Below, piece by piece: positions 1 to 7,403 of a stretch of 64,000 bases of DNA. Origin of the DNA: JABDBE01 sp049585795. Lineage in GTDB: Bacteria; Acidobacteriota; Terriglobia; Terriglobales; Acidobacteriaceae. The notes beneath the pieces were generated by a model that worked only from the letters and a program-made list of their open reading frames with translations, ran no database searches and had not been told where the DNA came from. Location: NCBI GenBank assembly GCA_049585795.1, contig JBAVAQ010000026.1, forward strand, positions 186,001-250,000. The letters are read 5' to 3'. The translations under genes and the position numbers were made by a program. Numbering within the stretch: the first letter of the stretch is position 1; every line of letters starts with the position of its first letter.

Positions 1-547
1 TGGTGAGGTTCGTCCACTTCAACGTCTTGGGGATGAAGTAGGCTTGGTCGACTCCATCGCAACAATTGGCCTGCGTGTAGGTTCCATCGGCCAAGAGAAT
101 GGCCTGAGCATCGCCGATGTTGGCCCATCCAGGGGGCGGATTCACAGAAGTCCATTTGTTTTTTACTGGATCGTAAATCGCACCCAGGTTCGTCCACGCC
201 GAATTACCAAAGTTGTATTCTCCGCCCTCGACAATGTATCGACCGTCAGGCAACACCACCGAGCCGAAGTAGAGAGGTCCATAATTGGACGGCATAGTCG
301 CCACCTTCTTCCACGTCCCAGTGGTGTAATTGCCTTTGTTGTCCGGGGTTAACGTCCACCAGTTGCCCCAGGTACCTGTGTTACCGCTTTCGTCATGGAT
401 TATGACTCGGCCGTCGGTGAGCAGCGCCATCGCTCCAGGTTGAATGTTGGGCAGATTATTGACTGGTGTCCACTTCTGTGCGTTGGCAATACCGGCCGTT
501 ACGAGCAAGGCGAGTAGCGCACTACCGAGCATTTTCAACATCTTCAT
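1..547 (-). CDS. Secreted kelch/beta-propeller-like protein, partial
   Basis: The frame is open from an ATG at 547 to the window edge, so the C-terminus is missing. The purine-rich AGGAGAGGAC lies just upstream of the ATG. The product starts with a typical signal peptide (MKMLKMLGSALLALLVTAG, cleavage near ANA-Q). Repeats such as GAMALLTDGRVIIHDESG, GSVVLPDGRYIVEGGEYN and DAQAILLADGTY follow; these resemble kelch or galactose-oxidase-like propeller blades. It is probably an extracellular protein of unknown substrate. The signal peptide and repeat pattern are seen directly; the propeller assignment is inferred. Confidence 0.7.
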   Translation of the reverse strand, partial: MKMLKMLGSALLALLVTAGIANAQKWTPVNNLPNIQPGAMALLTDGRVIIHDESGNTGTWGNWWTLTPDNKGNYTTGTWKKVATMPSNYGPLYFGSVVLPDGRYIVEGGEYNFGNSAWTNLGAIYDPVKNKWTSVNPPPGWANIGDAQAILLADGTYTQANCCDGVDQAYFIPKTLKWTNLT

Positions 548-805
548 AATATTTTGTCCTCTCCTGGGTTGGGGTCCTCTATAGGCGGGTTCGGACGAGG
601 GGAGCTTTCAGAACGTCACCGCCACAGATGAGACTTGTGAATCGATCAAAACATTCGCCGCAAGAATCTAACTGGAGAGGGCAGTCAAGTCAATGTGGCC
701 TTTCTTCTCCTAACCAGCGATCTATGCGGCCAACGGAGGCACTTACATCCGTGCCCTGCCGTGCTCTGGCCAGCGCCTCCTTTCACCATGGCGTACAATG
801 CTGGC

Positions 806-976
806 ATGATTCCTCAGGATCTGTTGAACATCCTGGTCTGCCCGGTATGCAAGAAGCCGCTGCAGCTTAAAGAAACCGGAGAAAGCCTGAAGTGCGGCGA
901 ATGCAGACGGGTTTATCCGGTTCGGGACAACATCCCGATTATGCTGGTCGATGAAGCCGTAATCGACCCAGCCTGA
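806..976 (+). CDS. Trm112 family zinc-binding protein
   Basis: This 56-residue protein (MIPQDLLNILVCPVCKKPL...) has the Trm112/YcaR (UPF0434) fold signature: CPVC near residues 12-15, CGEC near 32-35, and a terminal YPVRDNIPIML segment. Eukaryotic and archaeal Trm112 activates methyltransferases; bacterial homologues are small proteins of poorly known role. I chose the ATG at 806 because the family begins about ten residues before the first CxxC. The open frame extends further upstream, but that part has no family similarity. Confidence 0.85.
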   Translation: MIPQDLLNILVCPVCKKPLQLKETGESLKCGECRRVYPVRDNIPIMLVDEAVIDPA

Positions 977-1315
977 TCGCGCCGTCAGCCGTATTTTAGG
1001 AACCCGGAGGGCGAAGCCCAAGCACTCCAGAAGGTCCGACCCACCTTGGGCAATCTGCGTCCTTTCCTGTGCCAGAACGACACTCCGTGTCAACCTGCCG
1101 AGACAAAGCCAGACTCGGCCCGGCCTGCCAGGGGCATATGCCATCCGCTTGCCACACCGCAACTTATTGCAGCAACATGAGTTTAAGTAAGTACAAGACC
1201 CGGGAGCGGAAATGTTAGAGGTTGGCTGCGGTACGGCAACAAAATTGCATGCAACGTAGGCAGCACTAACGGAGTCTAATAGGTAACTGAGTCAAGGGTC
1301 GGAGGTGAGACGGCC
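977..1315. other. Gap with no recognised gene
   Basis: These 339 bases hold no convincing coding frame on either strand. The one long minus-strand frame crossing it is a shadow of the Trm112 gene. I see no tRNA, strong terminator or promoter. The last 15 bases carry GGAGGTGA, the ribosome binding site of the next gene. Confidence 0.5.
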
Positions 1316-1558
1316 ATGAACGAACGATTCAAAGAGAGATTTTCCGTTAACGAGCTGACGGCTTTACGAAACGATCTGCTGCAAGGCGGTTTGATCGATT
1401 CCCGGGAGGCCGCCGAACTATTACAAGTTTTCTTGATGGGGCGAGGCTACGGGGTTTCGCCGCAAGCGGCTTTTGACGCCGCTGGCCGGGTGGAAATGTC
1501 GGGCTGCTCCATCCCGGTGTTGCAGACGGAACTGGAGAACTTGGCGCTGGTCATGTGA
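1316..1558 (+). CDS. Small hypothetical protein
   Basis: This encodes an 80-residue, mostly helical acidic protein (MNERFKERFSVNELTALRNDLLQGG...) without membrane segments or cysteine motifs. A strong Shine-Dalgarno sequence, GGAGGTGA, sits at ideal spacing before the ATG, which is the best evidence that it is translated. I do not recognise the family. It stands alone, with a terminator about 145 bp downstream. Confidence 0.6.
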   Translation: MNERFKERFSVNELTALRNDLLQGGLIDSREAAELLQVFLMGRGYGVSPQAAFDAAGRVEMSGCSIPVLQTELENLALVM

Positions 1559-1702
1559 ACCCCAGCCAAGCAACGTTTTGGCTAACGTTTGAGTCCAAAA
1601 GGTGAGGAGTGAAGGCGGCGGAGTGAAAGTGCGAGAGCGAAAGTAAAAAAGATCTGAGGGGAGTCTCAAAACCAAGTCAGTCCCCAAAGGTGATGAACGA
1701 GA

Positions 1703-1728
1703 AAAGCCGGGCCAACCTGCCCGGCTTT
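1703..1728. terminator. Intrinsic terminator, possibly bidirectional
   Basis: A perfect 10-bp stem, AAAGCCGGGC paired with GCCCGGCTTT around the loop CAACCT, has an A-rich left flank and a T-rich right flank. It lies between the plus-strand hypothetical gene and the minus-strand permease gene that ends at 1855, and could serve both. Confidence 0.7.
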
Positions 1729-1751
1729 GCTTTGGAAAATCACAGTTTTCC

Positions 1752-1850
1752 CCTTTGTGTCCTTTGTGGTTTCTGGGTTTTGCAACTCGTCAACCACAGA
1801 GGACACGAAGGAACACAAAGGAAATCTTCAAGCTAGAAGCCAGAAGCTGC
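1752..1850. repeat. Intergenic short-period repeats
   Basis: CCTTTGTGT/CCTTTGTGG (period 9) at 1752-1769 is followed by the inverted, imperfect series CACAGAGGA/CACGAAGGA near 1795-1820, so the two could form a long hairpin. A period-7 tract, AGCTAGA/AGCCAGA, follows at about 1831-1850. This is the first member of a repeat class seen in many gaps of the window. Confidence 0.7.
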
Positions 1851-1854
1851 TTTC

Positions 1855-3090
1855 TCACTCGTAGCGCAAGCTCTCCACCGGATCCAGCTTGGCGGCGCGC
1901 GCGGCGGGCACGGTGCCAAACAGAATTCCGACCAGCGACGACACCAGAATGGCTACAATCGCCGACAATCCGGAGATCGGTATGCGGTACTCGGTCAAGA
2001 AGCGTACCGAGAAAGGCAGCGCCAATCCAATGACGACTCCGGCGAGGCCTCCGACCAGCGAGATCAAAATCGCTTCCGACAGGAACTGAAAGCGAATTTC
2101 GCGATTGGTCGCGCCCATGGCTTTTCTGATTCCAATCTCGCGAATGCGGGCGCTCACCGTGGCCAGCATAATGTTCATGATTCCGATTCCACTCACTACC
2201 AGAGTCACAGTTGCGATCAGCAACAAGACCAGCGTAAGTGCGTTTGCCGTGCGATCGGCCACGGCCACCAACTCCGTCAGATTATCCACTTCGTAATTCG
2301 ACTCCGCCCGGTGTCGCGACTGGATGACTTTCTTGATCCGTTCCGTGACCGGAAGCACCATCGATGCCTCGGTCGCGGAAAAATAAAGCTGCTTCACTTC
2401 GGGCGTATCCATAAAGTAGCGGCTCACGGTGTACGGAATTACCATCGTATTGGAAGTCACCTCCGACTGCCCGAAGGTGTCTACGCGCTCTTTGAAAGTG
2501 CCAATGATGGTAAAGGGCAACCCGCTCAGCTTTATAACCTTGCCCACGGCCTCGTCGGTCGATCCGTAAAGCTGCTCGGCGAGCTTCTGTGTGATTACGC
2601 CGACTTTGTTGTGAGCTTGCTCGTCTTCGGCGTCGAAAAATCGGCCCGACAATACCACCAGATTTCGCACTGCGCTATATTCGGGATAAACTCCCAGCAC
2701 GCGCACATCCCGCTCTTTGCCGTTGCCGATGGGCACGCGATCATCAAATGGAACTACCGGGGAAGCTGCCGCGATTCCGGGCACGTCCTGAAGGACCGCT
2801 TTCATGTCGTCGATGGTCAACGGGTCGGGATTGCCGTTGCCCGCGCCGCCTTGGTATTCCGCGTACACCATATTGGCGCCAATCGCCTGAATCTGATTCA
2901 GAACGTATTGCTTGCCCGTCATTCCGATGGTTACGACCAGAATCAGGGACGCTGTGCCAATCACCATGCCCAGCGCGGTCAGCGCGAATCGAACTTTATT
3001 GCTGCAGAAAGTGTCGTAAGCAAAGCTGATGATTTCGCCCAGAACCAGCTTGGGAGGGTGGCTCGGCGCCGCGGTGGCCGTAGTCGGCAT
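1855..3090 (-). CDS. MacB-type ABC transporter permease
   Basis: This 411-residue inner-membrane permease has the MacB/FtsX layout: one N-terminal membrane segment (residues about 35-60, ALTALGMVIGTASLILVVTIG), a large periplasmic MacB_PCD domain, and three C-terminal segments containing the family motif EIGIRKAMGAT. No ATP-binding subunit adjoins it in the window, so its ATPase partner must lie elsewhere. Such permeases act in lipoprotein, peptide or macrolide export by mechanotransmission; the substrate cannot be inferred. The 5' end is MPTTATAAPSHPPK. Confidence 0.88.
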   Translation of the reverse strand: MPTTATAAPSHPPKLVLGEIISFAYDTFCSNKVRFALTALGMVIGTASLILVVTIGMTGKQYVLNQIQAIGANMVYAEYQGGAGNGNPDPLTIDDMKAVLQDVPGIAAASPVVPFDDRVPIGNGKERDVRVLGVYPEYSAVRNLVVLSGRFFDAEDEQAHNKVGVITQKLAEQLYGSTDEAVGKVIKLSGLPFTIIGTFKERVDTFGQSEVTSNTMVIPYTVSRYFMDTPEVKQLYFSATEASMVLPVTERIKKVIQSRHRAESNYEVDNLTELVAVADRTANALTLVLLLIATVTLVVSGIGIMNIMLATVSARIREIGIRKAMGATNREIRFQFLSEAILISLVGGLAGVVIGLALPFSVRFLTEYRIPISGLSAIVAILVSSLVGILFGTVPAARAAKLDPVESLRYE

Positions 3091-3222
3091 GCTAGTTAGA
3101 TGCTACGCGGGGCCGGTTCGAGGCGCAATTGACAAGCCTGACGAGTGTGCGGACAAGGTGTGGGGACGGGTCTTTGACCCGTCCGGCCGGCCGAGCGAAG
3201 CTCGCCGCTGGATGACTTTTCG

Positions 3223-4029
3223 TTAGGACTGCGGCTCCGCGGCCTGGCCACGCGCGTAATACTCGGCATATCCCGGTTCCAACCGGCGCCCGGTCGCGCT
3301 GAAAATCCGGAAATGCCCCAGCCCGAATCTCTGCAGGGCAAATTGCAGCGTAGTGCTCAGCACACCCATTCCGTATTTCACACTGCGCCGAAAATTAATG
3401 GAGGATGCGTCCTCGAAATACTTGGTGGGACACGAGACTTCTCCAATGCGAAACCCGAAATGCACGCACTGGGCCAGCATCTGGTTGTCAAAGACAAAGT
3501 CGTCGGAATTCTCCAGCAGCGGCAGCCGGGTAAGCACCTCGCGGCTGAAGGCTCGATACCCGCTGTGATATTCGGAGAGTTTGACCCGCAAGAAGAAGTT
3601 CTCGAACGCAGTCAGAAAGCGATTGGAAATGTACTTCCAGACAGGCATGCCGCCGCGCAGAGCCTGCCCTCCGATAATGCGCGAACCCAGCACCACGTCG
3701 TAAACCCCGTACGCCACCATGCTCGCCATCGCCGTAACCAGAAGCGGCGTGTACTGGTAATCCGGGTGCAGCATAATGACCACGTCCGCGCCCGCAGCCA
3801 GCGCTTCGCGATAGCAGGTCTGCTGGTTGCGCCCGTATCCGTAGTTTCGATCATGCTGGAAGAACTGCAACCCGAGCTGCTTCGCGACCTCGATGGTGCG
3901 GTCCGAACTGTGGTCATCCACCAGGATGCAAATGTCGACCAGATCGGGCACCTCGCGGACGGTGGCCTCGAGCGTCTTCTCCGCGTTGTAAGCGGGCAAC
4001 ACCACCGCGATGCGTTTGCCGTTGATCAT
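3223..4029 (-). CDS. Family 2 glycosyltransferase (DPM/DPG synthase-like)
   Basis: This 268-residue protein has the GT-A features of polyprenyl-phosphate hexose synthases: IAVVLPAYNAEKTL at the N-terminus, ILVDDHSSDRT near residues 35-45, and the metal-binding region LHPDYQYTP near 86-94, where family members usually carry a DxD-like acidic motif. It lacks the C-terminal membrane helices of larger DPM synthases. It probably transfers a sugar from a nucleotide to a lipid carrier or glycan at the cytoplasmic face. The acceptor is unknown. Confidence 0.85.
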   Translation of the reverse strand: MINGKRIAVVLPAYNAEKTLEATVREVPDLVDICILVDDHSSDRTIEVAKQLGLQFFQHDRNYGYGRNQQTCYREALAAGADVVIMLHPDYQYTPLLVTAMASMVAYGVYDVVLGSRIIGGQALRGGMPVWKYISNRFLTAFENFFLRVKLSEYHSGYRAFSREVLTRLPLLENSDDFVFDNQMLAQCVHFGFRIGEVSCPTKYFEDASSINFRRSVKYGMGVLSTTLQFALQRFGLGHFRIFSATGRRLEPGYAEYYARGQAAEPQS

Positions 4030-4054
4030 TAGTAGTTTCGCGTGTCAATGGAGC

Positions 4055-4074
4055 GACGGGCGTCCCCGCCCGTC
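4055..4074. repeat. GC-rich palindromic repeat element
   Basis: GACGGGC and GCCCGTC pair around a 6-nt spacer. Similar GACGGGC...GCCCGTC hairpins occur inside ispE (59881-59900), so this appears to be one copy of a dispersed palindromic family, here between the GT2 gene and yjbQ. Confidence 0.6.
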
Positions 4075-4140
4075 CCGCCAGCCGATTTATTCATGATAAC
4101 CTGTGCTCGCGACACGGCTAGAGTTTCTTCCCCGATTCTC

Positions 4141-4542
4141 ATGCAAAGGATCACGCTCAAAACCTGCAAAAAACGCGAGATCCTCGACATCACCGAAACC
4201 GTCGAAGCGCTGCTCCAAAAGAATTACTCGCAGGCAACCGGAATCTGCAATCTCTTGATACTCCACACCACGGCTGCGCTCACCACGGCCGATCTTGATC
4301 CCGGCACCGACCTCGACATGCTCGATGCCTTCGAAGCCATGATTCCCAAACTGCGCTACCGTCATCCCCACAACCCCGCGCATGTGCCCGATCACATCCT
4401 CTCGGCGCTGATCGGGACATCGGTCGCGCTGCCGTTTGAGCGCGGCCAGCTCGTCCTCGGCACCTGGCAGCGAATTGTGCTCATCGAACTGGACGGTCCG
4501 CGCGAGCGGCAACTGGTAGTGAGCGTCACGACTGCGCAGTAG
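4141..4542 (+). CDS. YjbQ family protein (UPF0047)
   Basis: This 133-residue protein matches the YjbQ/UPF0047 family. Diagnostic segments are LLILHTTAALTTADLDPGTDLDMLDAFE near residues 38-65, HPHNPAHVPDHILSALIGTS near 80-98, and LVLGTWQRIVLIELDGPR near the end. Some homologues show weak thiamine-phosphate synthase activity; the physiological role is unclear. The ATG at 4141 gives the usual family N-terminus and length. The frame stays open to 4042, but that part has no family match. Confidence 0.88.
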   Translation: MQRITLKTCKKREILDITETVEALLQKNYSQATGICNLLILHTTAALTTADLDPGTDLDMLDAFEAMIPKLRYRHPHNPAHVPDHILSALIGTSVALPFERGQLVLGTWQRIVLIELDGPRERQLVVSVTTAQ

Positions 4543-4656
4543 AACGCTGGCGCAGCCTTAGTAGGAGGAACGCATCGCTTTTCATAACCCAAAACCGGCA
4601 GTGTAGGTGTAATGTTGTTTGTAAGTATGTCCTCTGGTGACTTGCCAGCCACTTTA

Positions 4657-4677
4657 ACCCGTAATAATATTACGGGT
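4657..4677. promoter_or_regulatory. C-box operator in front of the methyltransferase
   Basis: A perfect inverted repeat of ACCCGTAAT and ATTACGGGT separated by three bases (AAT) ends 9 nt before the methyltransferase ATG. The same 9+9 arms occur upstream of the controller gene at 6581-6601. Binding of the controller protein here would cover the ribosome-binding and promoter region, so repression of the methyltransferase is the likely effect. Confidence 0.85.
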
Positions 4678-4686
4678 GGGTAGCCA

Positions 4687-5544
4687 ATGGAACTGATCCA
4701 CCAAACGGAGCTCGGGGCACTCTTTCAGGCCGATTGCGTTGAATTGCTGCGCTCTATCGAAGCCGGATCTGTCCATACTTTTTTCGCCGATCCTCCCTTC
4801 AACCTGGGGAAGAAGTACGGTCGCAAGGGGTCCGACGATCTATCTGAAGCTCGCTATCTTGAGTGGAGCAAGCAGTGGTTGACAGAGGGAGTGCGAGTGC
4901 TCGCGCCCGGCGGCGCCTTGTTTGTATACAACCTGCCGAAGTGGTTGATCGAATACGGCGCCTTCTTGAATTCCACCCACAAGTTGACGTTTAAGCACTG
5001 GATTGCAATCGACAAGGCCCACAGCTTACCAATTCCGAATCGCCTCTCGCCAAGTCACTATGGCATGCTGTATTACATTAAGGGCGAGAAGCCGCGGGTA
5101 TTCGACAGAGACGCCGTTCGGTTCCCCGTGCAGCTTTGTCGCCACTGCGGGAAGGATGTCAAGGACTACGGTGGGCACAAGAAATATCTTAATCCGAAAG
5201 GATTGAATCTCAGCGACGTTTGGGACGATATTCCGCCAGTTCGCCACCGAAAGTACAAATATCGGGGGGCAAACGAACTAGCGCCGGTGATCTTAGAGCG
5301 TGTTGTTAGATTGACAACGAAGGAGAAGGACTTGGTGTGCGACCCGTTCGGCGGAGGCGGAACGACGGCCTATGTCGCGGAAAGGCTAGACAGGCGGTGG
5401 ATTGTTGGAGAGCTCAACGACTGCTCACCCGCAAAGCAACGGTTGCTCGATCTGGCAAATGGCTGTCACCCTGAATGGAGTTCCCCCACGAAGAGGTTCG
5501 AGCGGGAAGGCCGGGCCAAACCTGAGCTATCCCTTTTTCCGTAG
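4687..5544 (+). CDS. Type II DNA methyltransferase (amino-methyltransferase, beta class)
   Basis: This 285-residue methyltransferase has motif IV (FADPPFN, D35-F38) near the N-terminus and the SAM-binding FxGxG block (DPFGGGGTT, from D219) near the C-terminus. This is the beta-class order for exocyclic amino methylation. The central region with CRHCGKDVKDYGG is probably the target-recognition part. DPPF motifs are commoner in adenine-N6 enzymes, but cytosine-N4 methylation cannot be excluded. The gene converges on the BamHI-like nuclease gene, overlapping it by 18 bp at the 3' ends, and starts 9 nt after a controller operator. It should protect host sites from the neighbouring nuclease. Confidence 0.9.
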   Translation: MELIHQTELGALFQADCVELLRSIEAGSVHTFFADPPFNLGKKYGRKGSDDLSEARYLEWSKQWLTEGVRVLAPGGALFVYNLPKWLIEYGAFLNSTHKLTFKHWIAIDKAHSLPIPNRLSPSHYGMLYYIKGEKPRVFDRDAVRFPVQLCRHCGKDVKDYGGHKKYLNPKGLNLSDVWDDIPPVRHRKYKYRGANELAPVILERVVRLTTKEKDLVCDPFGGGGTTAYVAERLDRRWIVGELNDCSPAKQRLLDLANGCHPEWSSPTKRFEREGRAKPELSLFP

Positions 5545-6324
5545 GGAATATCTGATCCGAGATCGGGATCGCCTGCTTCTGCCGTCTGTTCCTAACAAGA
5601 GGAACTCTCTCTCGTCGGCGCTGTTGAATAGCTCGTCCTGCTCGACCTCTATCACTGCCAAAAGACCCCGCTTTACCAGCTTGTTCATTTGGCTCCAGAG
5701 ATAGAAGTATGGCTGCAATTCTCTAATGTTGCCGATTCTGTCGGTTAAATGGGGGTAGAGGTACCAGGACGGAACCACCAACGCGGCCGCGTCAGCGACG
5801 TTGCCCATCAAAGCCAAGCACATTTTGTTGAGCGATCTGTGCGACGATGAGATGTTTCCGGTCTCCCACTCAATGATCGTGCGAAAGCCCGATTTTGTAC
5901 TGTCCCAAAAGTCGAACTCCCCCACGTTTTCGTTTAATCCCAACGCTTGCTCCATGGCCGGATATTTCAGAATCTTGGGAGCGTCGGCGTCCTTCCGTAT
6001 TGTCTCGAAGTATGGGGCCAAACTGAGCGGATGTTCGCACCGCCATTTATGCGATTCCATAATCGTGCGAAACATGCTTCTCAGCGGCTTCACGCCGTTC
6101 CGCAGTGTTATGGGCTTCTTCGCAGAGGCGATCACACCGCGAGCGTTGATATACGACTTACCCTTTCCGATCTTTACGATCCGGGGAATACGCAAGATCT
6201 TATTCCCTGCGGGCCACACCATCTCGCTGATTGCGGTTGAGATTCGTCGATGAGATTCTTCCCAGTCGCTTGTCCGAGCTAAATCTCCAGAATTTATCAA
6301 TATGTAGGTGTTGTTGAGCTTCAC
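5527..6324 (-). CDS. BamHI-family type II restriction endonuclease
   Basis: This 265-residue protein aligns by eye with BamHI. It has IIEWETGNISSSHRSLNK (BamHI MEFETGNISSAHRSMNK), LTDRIGNIRELQPYF (BamHI LTDRVTNFEELEPYF) and GTDGRSRRS (BamHI GSDGMSKRS). E152 and E154 match the catalytic ExE, and D138 is a candidate for the remaining acidic ligand. Residues known to contact DNA bases in BamHI have counterparts in N157, S159, R163, D195, R196 and D247, so the predicted site is GGATCC. Translation starts at a GTG overlapping the controller stop codon (GTGA), indicating coupled expression. The homology is seen directly; the recognition site is inferred. Confidence 0.9.
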   Translation of the reverse strand: MKLNNTYILINSGDLARTSDWEESHRRISTAISEMVWPAGNKILRIPRIVKIGKGKSYINARGVIASAKKPITLRNGVKPLRSMFRTIMESHKWRCEHPLSLAPYFETIRKDADAPKILKYPAMEQALGLNENVGEFDFWDSTKSGFRTIIEWETGNISSSHRSLNKMCLALMGNVADAAALVVPSWYLYPHLTDRIGNIRELQPYFYLWSQMNKLVKRGLLAVIEVEQDELFNSADEREFLLLGTDGRSRRSRSRIRYSLRKKG

Positions 6325-6566
6325 TTTGCGCGGCCCTTTGTGAATGTGAAAAGCGCCGCGACGGAAGTCCCGAGAGCGCTGGCAAGAACCTCTAGGTTCT
6401 GGAACGAGGGCGAGTTGCGGCCTCGTTCTATGAGGCTGAGAAAATCGACAGAGATTTGCGCTCGCTCTGCAAGCTCCTCCTGAGTCAGATGACGCTCTTG
6501 ACGGAGAGCACGGACGCGCGAACCAAATTTCGCCCTCAAATCGACGTCTGCTTTCTTAGTAGGCAA
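6321..6566 (-). CDS. Restriction-modification controller (C) protein, XRE-type
   Basis: This 81-residue helix-turn-helix protein (FGSRVRALRQERHLTQEELA...VDFLSLIERGRNSPSFQNLEVLASAL) has the size and motif of C proteins that time restriction-modification expression. It starts with TTG at 6566, only 15 nt from a perfect operator, so the transcript may have a very short leader. Its stop codon overlaps the nuclease start, giving one C-R operon. It probably represses or activates its own promoter and represses the methyltransferase through the shared operators. Confidence 0.88.
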   Translation of the reverse strand: MPTKKADVDLRAKFGSRVRALRQERHLTQEELAERAQISVDFLSLIERGRNSPSFQNLEVLASALGTSVAALFTFTKGRAK

Positions 6567-6580
6567 CGCAAGACATTTTT

Positions 6581-6622
6581 ACCCGTAATTTAATTACGGG
6601 TACACCGAATCACATTACGGGT
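6581..6622. promoter_or_regulatory. Tandem C-box operators in front of the C-R operon
   Basis: Two abutting 21-bp operators are visible. The proximal one (6581-6601) is a perfect ACCCGTAAT-N3-ATTACGGGT palindrome. The distal one (6602-6622) keeps a perfect right arm, but its left arm is degenerate (ACACCGAAT). Paired operators of unequal quality are typical of C-protein autoregulation, where occupancy of one site activates and of both represses. Confidence 0.85.
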
Positions 6623-6685
6623 TGTTCGGGAATGAGCGGGCGCCCACCACCGGCTGCCTCATTTGCGACGGCATGCTTCACCTCG

Positions 6686-7252
6686 CTAGGGCTTCGTCGC
6701 TGGGGCACTCGGTGCCGGCGCAGCAGGTTCGGCCGGCGGCAACGGCGTTGGCCGGTAGAGCGCCGTCTTCACCGACTCGGGCAATTTATTCGCATTCGCC
6801 AGTAGCAGGCTGACCTGCCACATCTGTGTTTGCGAGAGCGAATCGCTGAAACTGGGCATTCCGCTAAGCCGAATGCCGTTCGCGACTTTCCAATAGGTCT
6901 CGCCCGGTTCGTCATCGGTCACGCCCGTGCCTTCGAGCAGCTTTGGAGGCTTGGGATACATGCCCCTCGAGACTGCGGTTGGCGTGCCTCCGGGAATCCC
7001 GTGGCACACCGCGCAGTTTTCCCTATAGACATTCGCGCCGGCCATAAAGTTGGTTTCGTCGGCGGGAACTGGGATGGTTTTGGGCATCTCTTTTGCAATT
7101 CGCGCGCTCAGCGCGGTGTTGGCCAGCATTTTCTCGAATGGCATGGCTGGCGCCGCCGTCGCCACCGGCGCGCTCCCGGTGACGAAATAGATGTACACGC
7201 ACAGTGGTATCAGGATCACACCGATGACGAGGCCGATTAAGAAAGTTTTCAA
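6686..7252 (-). CDS. Membrane-anchored c-type cytochrome
   Basis: This 188-residue protein has an N-terminal hydrophobic anchor or signal (KTFLIGLVIGVILIPLCVYIYF) and one haem-binding motif, CAVCH, in NVYRENCAVCHGIPGG. M in GMPSFSDSLS is a plausible axial ligand. The C-terminus is a Pro/Ala-rich tail. The frame stays open far upstream, but TTG at 7252 follows AAGGAGAGCC at good spacing and opens directly into the signal. It probably shuttles electrons in the periplasm; no partner oxidase adjoins it. Confidence 0.85.
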   Translation of the reverse strand: MKTFLIGLVIGVILIPLCVYIYFVTGSAPVATAAPAMPFEKMLANTALSARIAKEMPKTIPVPADETNFMAGANVYRENCAVCHGIPGGTPTAVSRGMYPKPPKLLEGTGVTDDEPGETYWKVANGIRLSGMPSFSDSLSQTQMWQVSLLLANANKLPESVKTALYRPTPLPPAEPAAPAPSAPATKP

Positions 7253-7307
7253 TGGGCTCTCCTTGAACTGAAACTCGCAGTATACACATTCGGAGGAATC
7301 CCCGACT

Positions 7308-7335
7308 GTAGAGACGTAGCTAGCTTCGTCTCTAC
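7308..7335. repeat. 28-bp dispersed palindrome, copy 1
   Basis: GTAGAGACGTAGCT is followed by its reverse complement with one mismatch. Related copies lie at 33633-33657 and, truncated by the window edge, at 63984-64000. All three are intergenic. Confidence 0.75.
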
Positions 7336-7403
7336 GGCCATGATCCTGGAAAAAGAAACGCCGCCCGGATTGCAAGGCGGCGTCGGCAGAGATTACATCC
7401 GGC

